NCBI RefSeq assembly: GCF_030816295.1
Contig: NZ_JAUSXV010000001.1
Coordinates: 2,480,001-2,544,000, forward strand
Reading direction: 5' to 3'
Length of the DNA stretch: 64,000 bases
From: Microbacterium natoriense
GTDB taxonomy: Bacteria > Actinomycetota > Actinomycetes > Actinomycetales > Microbacteriaceae
Below the pieces are notes generated by a model that searched no databases, was not told the DNA's origin, and was given only the letters and a program-made list of their open reading frames with translations. The position numbers and the translations under genes were made by a program. Shown here piece by piece: positions 8,052 to 16,943 of this stretch; the stretch's first letter is position 1; every line of letters begins with the position of its first letter.

Positions 8052-8693
8052 TCAGTGCGCCGCGGCGTGAGCGGCCTTCGCCGTGCTCTGCGACATCTTG
8101 TCGATCCACGCGAGCGCGAGAGCCGAGACGATGAAGACCATGTGGATCATGACCTGCCAGAACACGCCGGTGGGGGTGTAGCTGCCGATCTCGGTCTTCG
8201 TACCATCTGAGTCCATGTTGCCGACCGCGATGAACGTCTTGAGGAGATGGATCGAGGAGATGCCGATGATCGCCATCGCGAGCTTGACCTTGAGGACGTT
8301 GGCGTTCACGTGCGACAGCCACTCGGGCTGGTCGGGATGACCGTCGGTGTTGATGCGCGAGACGAAGGTCTCGTAGCCGCCGATGATCACCATGATCAGG
8401 AGGTTCGCGATCATGACCACGTCGATCAGGCCGAGCACCGACAGCATGATCGTCGCTTCTTCGATATGGGTGATATTGCCGATGACGTCCTCGGCGATCA
8501 GGTGCCACAACTCCACCATGAAGACCACGACGTAGACGAGCTGCGCGACGATCAGTCCGATGTACAGCGGGGCCTGCAGCCAGCGGCTGACGAAGATCAG
8601 CGAGGCGATCGAGCGCGCCCAGGAATTCTGGGGCGGGGCTTCGAGCGGGGCGATGCCGTGTGCGGCGTTGTCAGGATGCGAAGTCGGTGTCAC
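8052..8693 (-). CDS. TIGR00645/UPF0114 (YqhA-like) membrane protein
   Basis: 213 residues, four predicted membrane segments; family hallmarks include FVSRWLQAPLYIGLIVA near the N-terminus, the central GLIDVVMIANLLIMVIIGGYE, and HLLKTFIAVGNM. Function of the family is unknown. GTG start, 6 bases after a TGAAAT -10-like box (8705-8700), so probably leaderless. Divergent from the TerC gene and its riboswitch. Confidence 0.88.
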   Translation of the reverse strand: MTPTSHPDNAAHGIAPLEAPPQNSWARSIASLIFVSRWLQAPLYIGLIVAQLVYVVVFMVELWHLIAEDVIGNITHIEEATIMLSVLGLIDVVMIANLLIMVIIGGYETFVSRINTDGHPDQPEWLSHVNANVLKVKLAMAIIGISSIHLLKTFIAVGNMDSDGTKTEIGSYTPTGVFWQVMIHMVFIVSALALAWIDKMSQSTAKAAHAAAH

Positions 8694-8725
8694 GCGACCA
8701 TTTCACCATGCCGGTCCCGCTCCGG

Positions 8726-8838
8726 TAGCATTGGTGACGCGAGAGGGAGTATCCCGGATCCGCGCGTAACGTCATCACGAGCATCGACTGAGCTGCTCCG
8801 GGCGCGCGACGCACACTTGTGCGGGGGAGAGACTTTCG
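8726..8838 (+). ncRNA. Probable yybP-ykoY (Mn2+) riboswitch with its promoter
   Basis: A TAGCAT -10 box (8726-8731) predicts a start near 8738-8740. From 8740 the RNA can close a P1 stem CGAGAG (8740-8745) with CTTTCG (8833-8838), with the conserved-looking GGGAGTATCCC on the 5' side, an internal AACGTCATCA segment and GGGGGAGAGAC on the 3' side. This layout fits the manganese riboswitch family that commonly precedes terC-type exporter genes in actinobacteria. A covariance-model scan is needed to confirm. Confidence 0.65.
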
Positions 8839-8875
8839 GTTCATTCCCGTCCCTCCCGAAAGGTGCCACGCACCC

Positions 8876-9877
8876 GTGAACATCCCTGTCTGGTTCGAGA
8901 TCGGCGCTCTCGTCGTCCTCGTGCTCATCCTCATCGGCGACCTTCTGCTCGCCAAGTTCCGCCCGCACATCCCGTCGACCAGGGAATCCACACTCTGGGT
9001 CGTCTTCTACGTCGCCCTCGCGCTGATCTTCGCGGGTCTGCTGTACATGTTCGCGGGCGGCCAGTACGCCGGCGAGTTCCTCACCGGTTGGGCTCTGGAG
9101 TACAGCCTCTCGATCGACAATCTGTTCGTGTTCGTGCTGATCATGGCTCAGTTCGCGGTGCCGAGGCGCCTGCAGCAGATGGTGCTGATGGTGGGCATCA
9201 TCATCGCGCTCGTGCTCCGCGGCATCTTCATCCTGCTCGGCGTCGCCATCATCGAGAACTTCTCGCCGGTGTTCTACATCTTCGGCGCATTCCTGATCTG
9301 GACCGCGATCAGGCAGGCGATGCCCGACGGCGACCACGACGAAGAGGTCAAGCGCGAGAACTTCATCGTGCGCCTGCTCCGTCGTCGCGTCGACATCAGC
9401 GACGAGTACGACGGCAACAAGCTGCGCACCGTGATCGACGGCAAGCGGGTCTGGACGCCCATGCTCATCGTCTTCGTGGCCATCGGCGTCACCGACCTGA
9501 TGTTCGCGATCGACTCGATCCCGGCGATCTTCAGCATCACCCACAACAGCTTCCTGGTCTTCACGGCGAACATCTTCGCTCTGATGGGACTGCGCCAGCT
9601 GTACTTCCTGCTAGGCGACCTGCTCGACCGTCTGCGCTACCTGCACTACGGCATCGCCGTCATCCTCGGTTTCATCGGCATCAAGCTGGTTCTTCACGCG
9701 ATGCACGTCAACGAGCTTCCGTTCATCAACGGCGGCGAGCACATCGAATGGGCACCCGACATCCCCATCTGGCTGTCGCTGACCGTGATCCTCGTATCGA
9801 TGGTCGGCGCGACCGTCGCCAGCCTGATCGCCTCGTCTCGCGAGAAGCGTGCGGAGAAAGCCGCGATCAGCGAGTAG
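8876..9877 (+). CDS. TerC family integral membrane protein (probable Mn2+ exporter)
   Basis: 333 residues, about eight membrane segments. Acidic membrane motifs typical of TerC: GWALEYSLSIDNLFVFVLI (about 75) and DLMFAIDSIPAIF (about 206), whose Asp residues are thought to handle the metal. Known family members (Alx/MeeF/YkoY) export manganese, often while loading secreted enzymes. Start GTG 8876 chosen over an upstream GTG at 8819, which falls inside the probable riboswitch; AAAGG precedes it. Control by the leader fits metal export. Confidence 0.88.
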   Translation: MNIPVWFEIGALVVLVLILIGDLLLAKFRPHIPSTRESTLWVVFYVALALIFAGLLYMFAGGQYAGEFLTGWALEYSLSIDNLFVFVLIMAQFAVPRRLQQMVLMVGIIIALVLRGIFILLGVAIIENFSPVFYIFGAFLIWTAIRQAMPDGDHDEEVKRENFIVRLLRRRVDISDEYDGNKLRTVIDGKRVWTPMLIVFVAIGVTDLMFAIDSIPAIFSITHNSFLVFTANIFALMGLRQLYFLLGDLLDRLRYLHYGIAVILGFIGIKLVLHAMHVNELPFINGGEHIEWAPDIPIWLSLTVILVSMVGATVASLIASSREKRAEKAAISE

Positions 9878-9897
9878 GCACCGGGCGGACCTGCGCG

Positions 9898-11211
9898 TCA
9901 GAAGGCGCGCAGGTTCGCCTGCAGGCCGCCGTCGACGTATTCGCGGCGCAGAATGCCGCGGCGCCGCAAGACGGGTACGAGTTCGTCGAGCGTGCGATGC
10001 AGTGTCACGGGGTGGAAATCGCCCCACAGCAGCACGCCGTCGTTGCCCCAGTCGCCGAGCTCCTCGATCAGATCAGCGAATTCCTCGGCAGTGCCGACGA
10101 AGCCCGAGCGGTCGGCGATGCGCCCGGCTTGCGCCAGCGCGGTGAGATGCGCGCGCAACGGAGCATCTTCTCCGCGGTCGCCGATCAGACGCTGGATGCT
10201 GCCGCGAGACACGTGTGCGCCGAAGATCGACAGGTCGAGCGGCTTGTCTAGATCGAGCGCAGTGAGATCGGTCTCGAGATCGCTGGACTGCTTGCGGGCG
10301 ATCTGTACGAGAGCGGCGGCGTCCGGATGTGCGGACGCCGCGACGATCCGGTCGGCCTCCTCGGGAGAAGACGTGATCACGGGCTGGATGGCGAACAGGA
10401 TCTTGATGTCGTCGGCAGAGCGGCCGGCCGCGATCGCGGCGTCGTGGATCCTGGCGCGGTATGCGCGCACCGAGGCTTCGTGCAGGGGCGCCAGGGCGAG
10501 CTGCACGTCGGAGTTCGCGCCGGCGAAGCCGAGGCCGCGTCCCGAACCGCCGGGGGAGACGATCGCCGGTTCGCCGTTCGGGAACGGAATCGCGTTGAGG
10601 GGACCGTCGAAGGCGAAGTATTCGCCGCGGTGACGGACCGGATGCAGCTTCGAGCCGTCGGCGTAGACATCGGTCGCGCGGTCCGCCAGGAGGGTGCCGT
10701 CGCCCCAGCTGCGCCACAGCGAGCGGACGCCGTCGAGCCATTCTTCGGCCCGGTCGTACGCTTCGTCATGGCCGAGCTGAGGATCGGACGAGAAATGCCG
10801 CGCGCTGCCGGTGTCGGTGACGACGTTGAGGCCGAGCCGGTGCGAACTGAGATGCTGCAGCGTCGCGAACTGTCGCGCCGCCGTGTACGGGAGGTACGCG
10901 GCCGGGTTCACCGTCGGCACGACGCCGAGATGCCGTGTCACCTGGAACAGATACGGCGCGAGCAGCAGGGGGTCGTGCTTGGGGCCACCGAACGCGTGCC
11001 GCACGCGCAGATCGATCGTCTCCGCCGAGCCCAGGGAAGGAGCATCCTCGATGATGACCAGATCGAAGCCTGCCTGCTCGAGTGTGCGAGCGGCCTCCTG
11101 ATAGATCTCGGGCCTCGTCCAGTCGTAGTCCCAGTCGAGCGAGGGGTAGCCCCAGCCCTGCGGGCCGAAGCCGCGGGCCAGGAACCACCCGAAGTGCTGC
11201 TGCCTGGTCAC
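9898..11211 (-). CDS. LLM-class flavin-dependent monooxygenase (NtaA/SnaA/DszA family)
   Basis: 437 residues, the normal size. TIM-barrel family with the typical opening WFLARGFGPQGWG, the segment GLNVVTDTGSARHF (the 'G.N.VT' loop) and GEPAIVSPGGSGRG, ending in the GDWGNDGVLLW segment. Uses reduced FMN from a partner reductase to oxidise small substrates; relatives act on EDTA/NTA or desulfurise organosulfur compounds. GTG start overlaps the stop of the sulfhydrylase gene (GTGA), which hints at sulfur scavenging as substrate context. Confidence 0.88.
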   Translation of the reverse strand: MTRQQHFGWFLARGFGPQGWGYPSLDWDYDWTRPEIYQEAARTLEQAGFDLVIIEDAPSLGSAETIDLRVRHAFGGPKHDPLLLAPYLFQVTRHLGVVPTVNPAAYLPYTAARQFATLQHLSSHRLGLNVVTDTGSARHFSSDPQLGHDEAYDRAEEWLDGVRSLWRSWGDGTLLADRATDVYADGSKLHPVRHRGEYFAFDGPLNAIPFPNGEPAIVSPGGSGRGLGFAGANSDVQLALAPLHEASVRAYRARIHDAAIAAGRSADDIKILFAIQPVITSSPEEADRIVAASAHPDAAALVQIARKQSSDLETDLTALDLDKPLDLSIFGAHVSRGSIQRLIGDRGEDAPLRAHLTALAQAGRIADRSGFVGTAEEFADLIEELGDWGNDGVLLWGDFHPVTLHRTLDELVPVLRRRGILRREYVDGGLQANLRAF

Positions 11212-12506
11212 GCGATCACCGGTTCCTCGATCGCCGCGAGCACGCGCGAGAGATCGCCGATGAGATCGGCGACGTCCTCGATGCCGATCGAGACCCGGAG
11301 AGTGCCAGGGCGGATGCCGAGTACCGCACGCTCTTCTTCGGTGCGATACGCGTGGCTCGTGGTGGCCGGATGCAGCACGAGGGAGCGGACGTCGCCGATG
11401 TGCGTCATGTGCGTGAAGACGTCGACGCTCTCGATGACGTCGCGTGCCGCCTCCAGCCCGCCGCGCAGCGTGAAGGTGAAGATGGAGCCGTAGCCTCCAC
11501 GGAGGTAGCGTTGGGCGAGCTCATGATCGGGATGGCTGTCGAGGCCGACGTAGTCGACGCTCTCCACTGCATCCTGGGCCTCGAGCCACCGCGCGATCTC
11601 CAGCGCGTTCCTCGACTGCCGTTCGACCCGCAGGCCGAGGGTCTCGGCGCCTTGACCGATCAGAAAGGCGTTCAGCGGAGACGGGGTCGTGCCGAAGCGC
11701 GGAGCCACGGCCTCGCGGGCGTAGCCGATGCGGGCGTTTCCGCCGTGGCGCGCGGCGACGCTGGCGAGGCCTCCGCGGCCGGGCAGGACGAGATGGGGTG
11801 CGTTGTGGCCTGCGTGCTCGGCATCGAAGCGACCGTTGTCGACCACGACGCCCCCGAGCACAGAGCCGTGACCTGCGAGGAACTTCGACGCGGAGTGCAC
11901 GACGATCGACGCTCCGTGCTCGAGAGGGCGCAGGAGATAGGGCGTGGCCAGGGTGTTGTCGACGATGAGCGGGATCGCGAACTCATCGCCGATGGCGCCC
12001 ACGGCGGTGATGTCGAGGATGTCGTTGCGGGCGTTCGCGATCGACTCGGCGAACAGTGCTCGCGTGTTCGGTCGGATCGCCGCCCGCCAGGCGTTCGGAT
12101 CGCCGATCTCGTCGACGAACGTCGATTCGATGCCGAGGCGTGCGAGGTTGTCGACGAGCAGCCCGCGTGTGCCCTCGTAGATGTGCGTCGAGGCGACGAT
12201 GTGATCGCCGGCCCCTGCAACGGTCAGGAGGGCGACCGCGACAGCGGCCTGTCCGCTCGCGACGAGCACGGCATCCGCTCCGGATTCGAGGGCCGCGAGC
12301 TGCCGCTCCACGGCCTGCACCGTGGGGTTCCCCGTGCGCGTGTACCCGAAGCCCTCGCCGGTTCCGAAGTGCGTGGCGGCGTGGTCGAAGTCGTCGAACT
12401 CGAAGCCGGCCGTGAGGTAGATCGGGGTCGCCCGCGACGACGCCGCCTGACGGCTGCGACCCGCATGCAGGGCGCGGGTGGCGAAGCTGGGGACGTCGAC
12501 GGTCAT
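11208..12506 (-). CDS. O-acetylhomoserine aminocarboxypropyltransferase/sulfhydrylase
   Basis: 432 residues, PLP enzyme of the Cys/Met metabolism class. PLP-lysine context VHSASKFLAGHGSVLGG at about residue 210; FGYTRTGNPTVQAVERQLAALESG near residue 60; C-terminal GDVRSLVLHPATTSH and LRVSIGIED, all hallmarks. Makes homocysteine from O-acetylhomoserine and sulfide. Start ATG 12506 (MTVDVPSFATRALHAG) preceded by GAGAGG; the extension to 12590 runs into the leucine leader. Coupled to the flavin monooxygenase. Symbol would be metY, but MetZ/CysD-type relatives are hard to separate by eye. Confidence 0.88.
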   Translation of the reverse strand: MTVDVPSFATRALHAGRSRQAASSRATPIYLTAGFEFDDFDHAATHFGTGEGFGYTRTGNPTVQAVERQLAALESGADAVLVASGQAAVAVALLTVAGAGDHIVASTHIYEGTRGLLVDNLARLGIESTFVDEIGDPNAWRAAIRPNTRALFAESIANARNDILDITAVGAIGDEFAIPLIVDNTLATPYLLRPLEHGASIVVHSASKFLAGHGSVLGGVVVDNGRFDAEHAGHNAPHLVLPGRGGLASVAARHGGNARIGYAREAVAPRFGTTPSPLNAFLIGQGAETLGLRVERQSRNALEIARWLEAQDAVESVDYVGLDSHPDHELAQRYLRGGYGSIFTFTLRGGLEAARDVIESVDVFTHMTHIGDVRSLVLHPATTSHAYRTEEERAVLGIRPGTLRVSIGIEDVADLIGDLSRVLAAIEEPVIA

Positions 12507-12576
12507 GGCTGATACCTCTCGATGGTGCGGGTTTCCACAGCGTGTCACGACGTGCGGGGGCACGCTGAACGGGTGG

Positions 12577-12582
12577 TAACCT
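12577..12582 (+). promoter_or_regulatory. -10 box of the leu leader (leaderless transcript)
   Basis: TAACCT ends 6 bases before the ATG of the 15-codon leader peptide, so transcription should begin at or next to that ATG. The -35 region has no good match, usual for actinobacterial sigma-A promoters. Confidence 0.55.
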
Positions 12583-12588
12583 GACGTC

Positions 12589-12636
12589 ATGCGGATCGTG
12601 CTCCTTCTTAGCGGCCGCGACGAGACCTCGTTCTGA
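12589..12636 (+). CDS. Candidate leucine leader peptide upstream of leuC
   Basis: 15 codons reading [15 protein letters not shown], stop TGA at 12634-12636. Three consecutive leucine codons, CTC CTT CTT (12601-12609), two of them the CTT codon that is rare in this genome, stand directly before the 5' arm of a 10-bp GC hairpin. It lies 58 bases before the leuC start and opens at the predicted transcription start. These are the features of a ribosome-mediated attenuator that senses Leu-tRNA. Not recognised from a database; role inferred from codons and position. Confidence 0.65.
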   Translation: MRIVLLLSGRDETSF

Positions 12637-12653
12637 GCCCCTCCTCGTCGCGG
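12615..12653 (+). promoter_or_regulatory. Leader hairpin (candidate attenuator) of leuCD
   Basis: CCGCGACGAG (12615-12624) pairs perfectly with CTCGTCGCGG (12644-12653) around a 19-base loop that contains the leader stop codon. A ribosome held on the Leu codons would cover the 5' arm. There is no U-run, so it may act as a non-canonical terminator or on translation: CTCCT at 12641-12645 is complementary to the leuC Shine-Dalgarno AGGAG (12683-12687). An alternative small hairpin ACGA/TCGT (12620-12631) is mutually exclusive. Confidence 0.6.
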
Positions 12654-12694
12654 AGTCCACTGTGGGCCGAACCGCCAGCTTCAGGAGACATTCG

Positions 12695-14146
12695 ATGAAC
12701 ACCCCCGCTGCAGCATCCGCTCCCGCACGTCCGCGGACCCTCGCCGAGAAGGTCTGGGACGATCACCTCGTCGTCAAGGGCGAGAACGGCGAGCCGGACC
12801 TCATCTACATCGATTTGCACCTCGTGCACGAGGTGACCAGTCCGCAGGCCTTCGACGGTCTGCGCGCCGAGGGGCGTCCGCTCCGTCGGCTCGACCTGAC
12901 GATCGCCACCGAGGACCACAACACGCCGACGTGGGAGATCGATAAGCCGATCGCCGACCTCACCAGCCGCACTCAGATCGAGACGCTGCGCCGCAACGCG
13001 CAGGAGTTCGGCGTGCGCCTGCACTCGCTCGGCGACGCCGAGCAGGGCATCGTGCACGTCGTGGGTCCGCAGCTGGGGCTGACGATGCCGGGCATCACGG
13101 TCGTCTGCGGTGACTCGCACACCTCGACGCACGGCGCCTTCGGCGCTATGGCCTTCGGCATCGGCACCAGCGAGGTCGAGCACGTGATGGCCACGCAGAC
13201 CCTGCCCCTCAAGCCGTTCAAGACCATGGCGATCAACGTCGAGGGCACGCTGCGGCCCGGGGTCACGGCGAAGGACGTCATCCTTGCCGTGATCGCGAAG
13301 ATCGGCACGGGCGGCGGCCAGGGCTACGTCCTGGAGTACCGCGGCAGCGCGATCCGCGCGCTGTCGATGGAAGGCCGGATGACGATCTGCAACATGTCGA
13401 TCGAGGCCGGTGCGCGCGCCGGCATGGTCGCGCCGGACGAGACGACCTTCGCGTACGTCAAGGACAAGCCGCACGCGCCGCAGGGCCAGGACTGGGACGA
13501 TGCGGTCGCGTACTGGCGCACGCTTCCCACTGACGAGGGCGCGACGTTCGACGCAGAAGTGTTCATCGACGCCGACACGCTCGAACCGTTCGTCACCTGG
13601 GGCACCAATCCCGGTCAGGGCAGCTCCCTGTCGTCATCCGTCCCGAACCCGGCGGAGATCACCGACCCGAACGAGCGCGCGGCTGCTGAGCGGGCCCTCG
13701 AGTACATGGACCTGACCCCGGGCACCCCTCTCAAGGAGGTCCCGGTCGACGCCGTGTTCATGGGGTCGTGCACGAACAGTCGCATCGAGGACCTCCGTGC
13801 CTTCGCATCGATCATCGAGGGCAAGAAGAAGGCCGACGGCGTCCGCGTCATGGTAGTTCCCGGCTCCGCGCGAGTGCGACTGGAGGCTGAGGCTGAAGGC
13901 CTCGACAAGATCATCACCGAGTTCGGCGCGGAATGGCGCTTCGCCGGATGCTCGATGTGCCTCGGCATGAACCCCGATCAGCTCGCGCCGGGGGAGCGCT
14001 GCGCGTCCACCTCGAATCGGAACTTCGAGGGTCGCCAGGGCAAGGGCGGCCGCACGCACCTGGTCTCGCCTCTGGTCGCCGCGGCGACCGCCATCCGCGG
14101 AACCCTGTCCAGCCCGAGCGATCTGAACGAGACGGTGGAGGCCTGA
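12695..14146 (+). CDS. leuC: 3-isopropylmalate dehydratase large subunit
   Basis: 483 residues, normal for LeuC. Aconitase-fold enzyme converting 2-isopropylmalate to 3-isopropylmalate with LeuD. The three [4Fe-4S] cysteines are visible in [11 protein letters not shown] and in [12 protein letters not shown]; also [30 protein letters not shown] split over the substrate loop. Start ATG 12695 is preceded by AGGAG at 7 bases; the in-frame GTG at 12662 would include the leader region and lacks a ribosome site. First gene of leuCD, probably under leucine-leader control. Confidence 0.97.
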   Translation: MNTPAAASAPARPRTLAEKVWDDHLVVKGENGEPDLIYIDLHLVHEVTSPQAFDGLRAEGRPLRRLDLTIATEDHNTPTWEIDKPIADLTSRTQIETLRRNAQEFGVRLHSLGDAEQGIVHVVGPQLGLTMPGITVVCGDSHTSTHGAFGAMAFGIGTSEVEHVMATQTLPLKPFKTMAINVEGTLRPGVTAKDVILAVIAKIGTGGGQGYVLEYRGSAIRALSMEGRMTICNMSIEAGARAGMVAPDETTFAYVKDKPHAPQGQDWDDAVAYWRTLPTDEGATFDAEVFIDADTLEPFVTWGTNPGQGSSLSSSVPNPAEITDPNERAAAERALEYMDLTPGTPLKEVPVDAVFMGSCTNSRIEDLRAFASIIEGKKKADGVRVMVVPGSARVRLEAEAEGLDKIITEFGAEWRFAGCSMCLGMNPDQLAPGERCASTSNRNFEGRQGKGGRTHLVSPLVAAATAIRGTLSSPSDLNETVEA

Positions 14147-14148
14147 TC

Positions 14149-14745
14149 ATGGAGAAGTTCATCACCCACACCGGCATCGCCGCCCCGCTGAAGCGCTCGA
14201 ACGTCGACACCGACCAGATCATCCCCGCGGTCTTCCTGAAGCGCGTCACCAAGACCGGCTTCGACGACGCGCTGTTCCACGCCTGGCGGCAGGATCCGGA
14301 GTTCGTGCTCAACCAGGCGCCGTTCCAGGGGGCTTCCGTGCTCGTCGCCGGCTCCGATTTCGGCACCGGATCCAGCCGCGAGCACGCGGTCTGGGCGCTT
14401 CGCGACTTCGGCTTCAAAGTCGTGCTGAGCCCGCGCTTCGCGGACATCTTCCGGGGGAACTCGGGCAAGCAGGGCCTGCTTGCCGCGACGATCTCTGAGA
14501 ATGACCTGGAACGGATCTGGGCCGAGATCGACCGGAATCCCGGGGTTCAGATCACCGTGAACCTCGAAGAGCGCACCGCCTCCATCGGCGGGGTCCAGGC
14601 CGACATCGGGATCGACGATTACACTAGATGGCGGCTCCTCGAAGGGCTCGATGACATCGGGCTCACGCTGCGCAACGAAGACAAGATCGCGCAGTTCGAG
14701 GCTCGACGCGAGTCGTGGCGGCCTCGAACCCTCCCCGTTCAGTGA
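14149..14745 (+). CDS. leuD: 3-isopropylmalate dehydratase small subunit
   Basis: 198 residues. Starts [26 protein letters not shown], the standard LeuD opening, and holds the swivel-domain loop [17 protein letters not shown]. Works with LeuC in leucine synthesis. ATG sits 2 bases after the leuC stop, so the pair is co-translated. Confidence 0.97.
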   Translation: MEKFITHTGIAAPLKRSNVDTDQIIPAVFLKRVTKTGFDDALFHAWRQDPEFVLNQAPFQGASVLVAGSDFGTGSSREHAVWALRDFGFKVVLSPRFADIFRGNSGKQGLLAATISENDLERIWAEIDRNPGVQITVNLEERTASIGGVQADIGIDDYTRWRLLEGLDDIGLTLRNEDKIAQFEARRESWRPRTLPVQ

Positions 14746-14814
14746 CACGGAAGGGGGAGGGCGAGCCAGGGGCAAACCCGCCCCCGTATCCCGTGGAATG
14801 AAGTGAGGCTCCGA

Positions 14815-16179
14815 ATGACGACACCCGTGCGCGATGCTGTACCGGACGGAGTCCCCGCTCTCACCGGAGACGTCCTCGCCATCCGCGGAGGACGCCCGCT
14901 GCGCGGTCGCGTCGACGTGAAGGGCGCGAAGAACCTGGCCACCAAGGCCATGGTCGCGACGCTCCTCGGCGAAGGCCCCAGCACCCTGCGGGATGTGCCG
15001 TCCCTCAGCGACGTGGCCGTGGTGCGCTCGCTGCTCGAAGTGCACGGCGTCCAGGTCACATCCGGTGACGAACCGGGCTCTTTGGTCTTCGACCCCAGCG
15101 GTGTCGAGTCGGCGCACTTCGAGGAGATCGACGCCCACGCCGGTGCGTCCCGCATCCCGATCCTGTTCTGCGGCCCGCTCCTGCACCGTCTCGGTCAGGC
15201 GTTCATCCCCGACCTCGGCGGATGCCGCATCGGCGACCGTCCGATCGACTTCCACCTCGACGCCCTGCGCAAGTTCGGCGCGGTCGTCGAGAAGCTGCCG
15301 AGCGGCATCCGTCTGTCCGCCCCGCAGCGACTGCACGGCGCCAACATCCACCTGCCCTACCCGAGCGTGGGAGCCACCGAGCAGGTGCTGCTCACCGCCG
15401 TACGCGCCGAAGGCACGACGGAGCTGCGCAACGCGGCCATCGAGCCCGAGATCATGGACCTCATCGCCGTGCTGCAGAAGATGGGCGCGATCATCTCGTA
15501 CGAGCCGAACCGCGTCATCCTCATCGAGGGCGTCGAGAAGCTCCGCGGCTACGACCACCGGTCGATCTTCGACCGCAACGAGGCCGCCTCGTGGGCCTCT
15601 GCCGCTCTCGCGACCGACGGCGAGATCTTCGTCGGCGGCGCCAAGCAGCAGGAGATGCTGACCTTCCTCAACGTCTTCCGCAAGGCGGGCGGCTGGTTCG
15701 ACATCCAGGAGGACGGCATCCTGTTCCGTCGCGACGGCGAGATCAAGCCCGTCGTCGTCGAGACCGACGTGCACCCCGGCTTCATGACCGACTGGCAGCA
15801 GCCGCTGGTCGTGGCGCTCACGCAGGCCCACGGCCGCTCGGTCGTGCACGAGACGGTGTACGAGAACCGGATGGGCTTCACCGACGCTCTCGTGAAGATG
15901 GGCGCCGACATCGTCGTGCACCCGCACGGTCTTCAGGACGGCCCGCGTCGCGTCCCGCGGCGTGAGCTCGAGCAGGCGGCGGTCATCACCGGCCCCACTC
16001 CTCTGCACGCGGCCGACATCGTCGTGCCCGACCTGCGCGGCGGCTACAGCCACGTGATCGCCGCGCTCACCGCGACCGGCGAGTCGAAGGTGTCGGGCGT
16101 CGACATCCTCAGCCGCGGCTACGAGAAGTTCCTCGCCAAGCTCGACGCCCTGGGCGCTGACTTCGACGTCATCCGGTGA
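14815..16179 (+). CDS. murA: UDP-N-acetylglucosamine 1-carboxyvinyltransferase
   Basis: 454 residues. First committed step of peptidoglycan synthesis: adds enolpyruvate from PEP to UDP-GlcNAc in the cytoplasm. The catalytic cysteine is present (Cys about 137, in DLGGCRIGDRPIDFH, so fosfomycin-type sensitivity is expected at this residue), with VKGAKNLATKAM as the substrate-binding N-terminus. ATG 14815 chosen with GTGAGG upstream; GTG 14803 in frame is an alternative 4 codons earlier. Stop overlaps the start of the acyltransferase (GTGA), beginning a murA-plsC-gpsA-ddl unit. Confidence 0.95.
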   Translation: MTTPVRDAVPDGVPALTGDVLAIRGGRPLRGRVDVKGAKNLATKAMVATLLGEGPSTLRDVPSLSDVAVVRSLLEVHGVQVTSGDEPGSLVFDPSGVESAHFEEIDAHAGASRIPILFCGPLLHRLGQAFIPDLGGCRIGDRPIDFHLDALRKFGAVVEKLPSGIRLSAPQRLHGANIHLPYPSVGATEQVLLTAVRAEGTTELRNAAIEPEIMDLIAVLQKMGAIISYEPNRVILIEGVEKLRGYDHRSIFDRNEAASWASAALATDGEIFVGGAKQQEMLTFLNVFRKAGGWFDIQEDGILFRRDGEIKPVVVETDVHPGFMTDWQQPLVVALTQAHGRSVVHETVYENRMGFTDALVKMGADIVVHPHGLQDGPRRVPRRELEQAAVITGPTPLHAADIVVPDLRGGYSHVIAALTATGESKVSGVDILSRGYEKFLAKLDALGADFDVIR

Positions 16180-16943
16180 CGCGGATGGCTGCATCGAGGT
16201 CTCCGGAGAAGCGGCGGCCGAGCCTGTTCTGGCCGCTCGCCGCCCTCGTCGTGCCGCTGATGGGTCTTTTCGCGAAGATCCGCATCACGGGAGCCGAGAA
16301 GCTCCCGCGCGACGGCGCCTTCGTTCTGGCCCCGAACCACTACTCCGAACTCGACCCGCTGATCGTGGCCGTGGCCGTCTGGCGCATCGGTCGCGCCCCG
16401 CGGTTCATGGCCAAGGAGAGCCTGTTCAAGATCCCGGTCGTCGGGTGGCTGCTGCGCAAGACGGGCATGATCCCGGTCGCGCGATCCTCGTCGGCGACCG
16501 CGGCGAAGCAGACGATGAAGCAGTCTGCGGATCTCGTCGAGCACGGGCGCGGCGTGATCGTCTATCCCGAGGGCACACTGACCCGTGATCCCGATCTGTG
16601 GCCGATGCGCGGCAAGTCCGGCGCTGTTCGTCTGGCGCTGTCCGACGGCATCCCGCTGATTCCGATGGCGCAGTGGGGCACGCAGGCGATCATGGGCAGG
16701 TATCAGAAGGGCCTCAGCCTCTGGCCCCTGCGCAAGCCGATCACCGTCGTCATCGGCGACCCGGTCGACGTCTCCGACCTACGGGGCCGGGCCGGCGAGC
16801 AGGCCGCACTGAACGAGGCGACGAAGCGACTGATGAACGCGATCACCGCTCTGCTCGAGGACATCCGCGACGAGAAGGCGCCTGTGGAGCGGTGGAACCC
16901 CGCCTCGCACGGTCAGAAGGAGACGGGACGTCTTGACTCCTAA
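16176..16943 (+). CDS. plsC: 1-acyl-sn-glycerol-3-phosphate acyltransferase family protein
   Basis: 255 residues. Catalytic NHxxxxD motif as NHYSELD (about residue 53) and the glycerophosphate-binding YPEGTLTRDPD (about 130) identify a PlsC-type acyltransferase making phosphatidic acid at the membrane. GTG start overlapping murA stop; an ATG three codons later is an alternative. Followed by gpsA, which makes the glycerol-3-phosphate used in the same pathway. Confidence 0.88.
   Translation: MTRMAASRSPEKRRPSLFWPLAALVVPLMGLFAKIRITGAEKLPRDGAFVLAPNHYSELDPLIVAVAVWRIGRAPRFMAKESLFKIPVVGWLLRKTGMIPVARSSSATAAKQTMKQSADLVEHGRGVIVYPEGTLTRDPDLWPMRGKSGAVRLALSDGIPLIPMAQWGTQAIMGRYQKGLSLWPLRKPITVVIGDPVDVSDLRGRAGEQAALNEATKRLMNAITALLEDIRDEKAPVERWNPASHGQKETGRLDS

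Noticed and set aside
12507..12588. SAM or other metabolite riboswitch before the O-acetylhomoserine sulfhydrylase
   Set aside because: The gap is 82 bases and holds the divergent leu promoter; no S-box motifs are visible.
12662..12694. Upstream GTG start for leuC
   Set aside because: Lacks a ribosome site and family match; ATG 12695 has AGGAG at the right distance.
13978..16194. Long minus-strand open frame opposite leuD and murA
   Set aside because: Arg/His/Asp-rich shadow of two clear coding genes; no motif.
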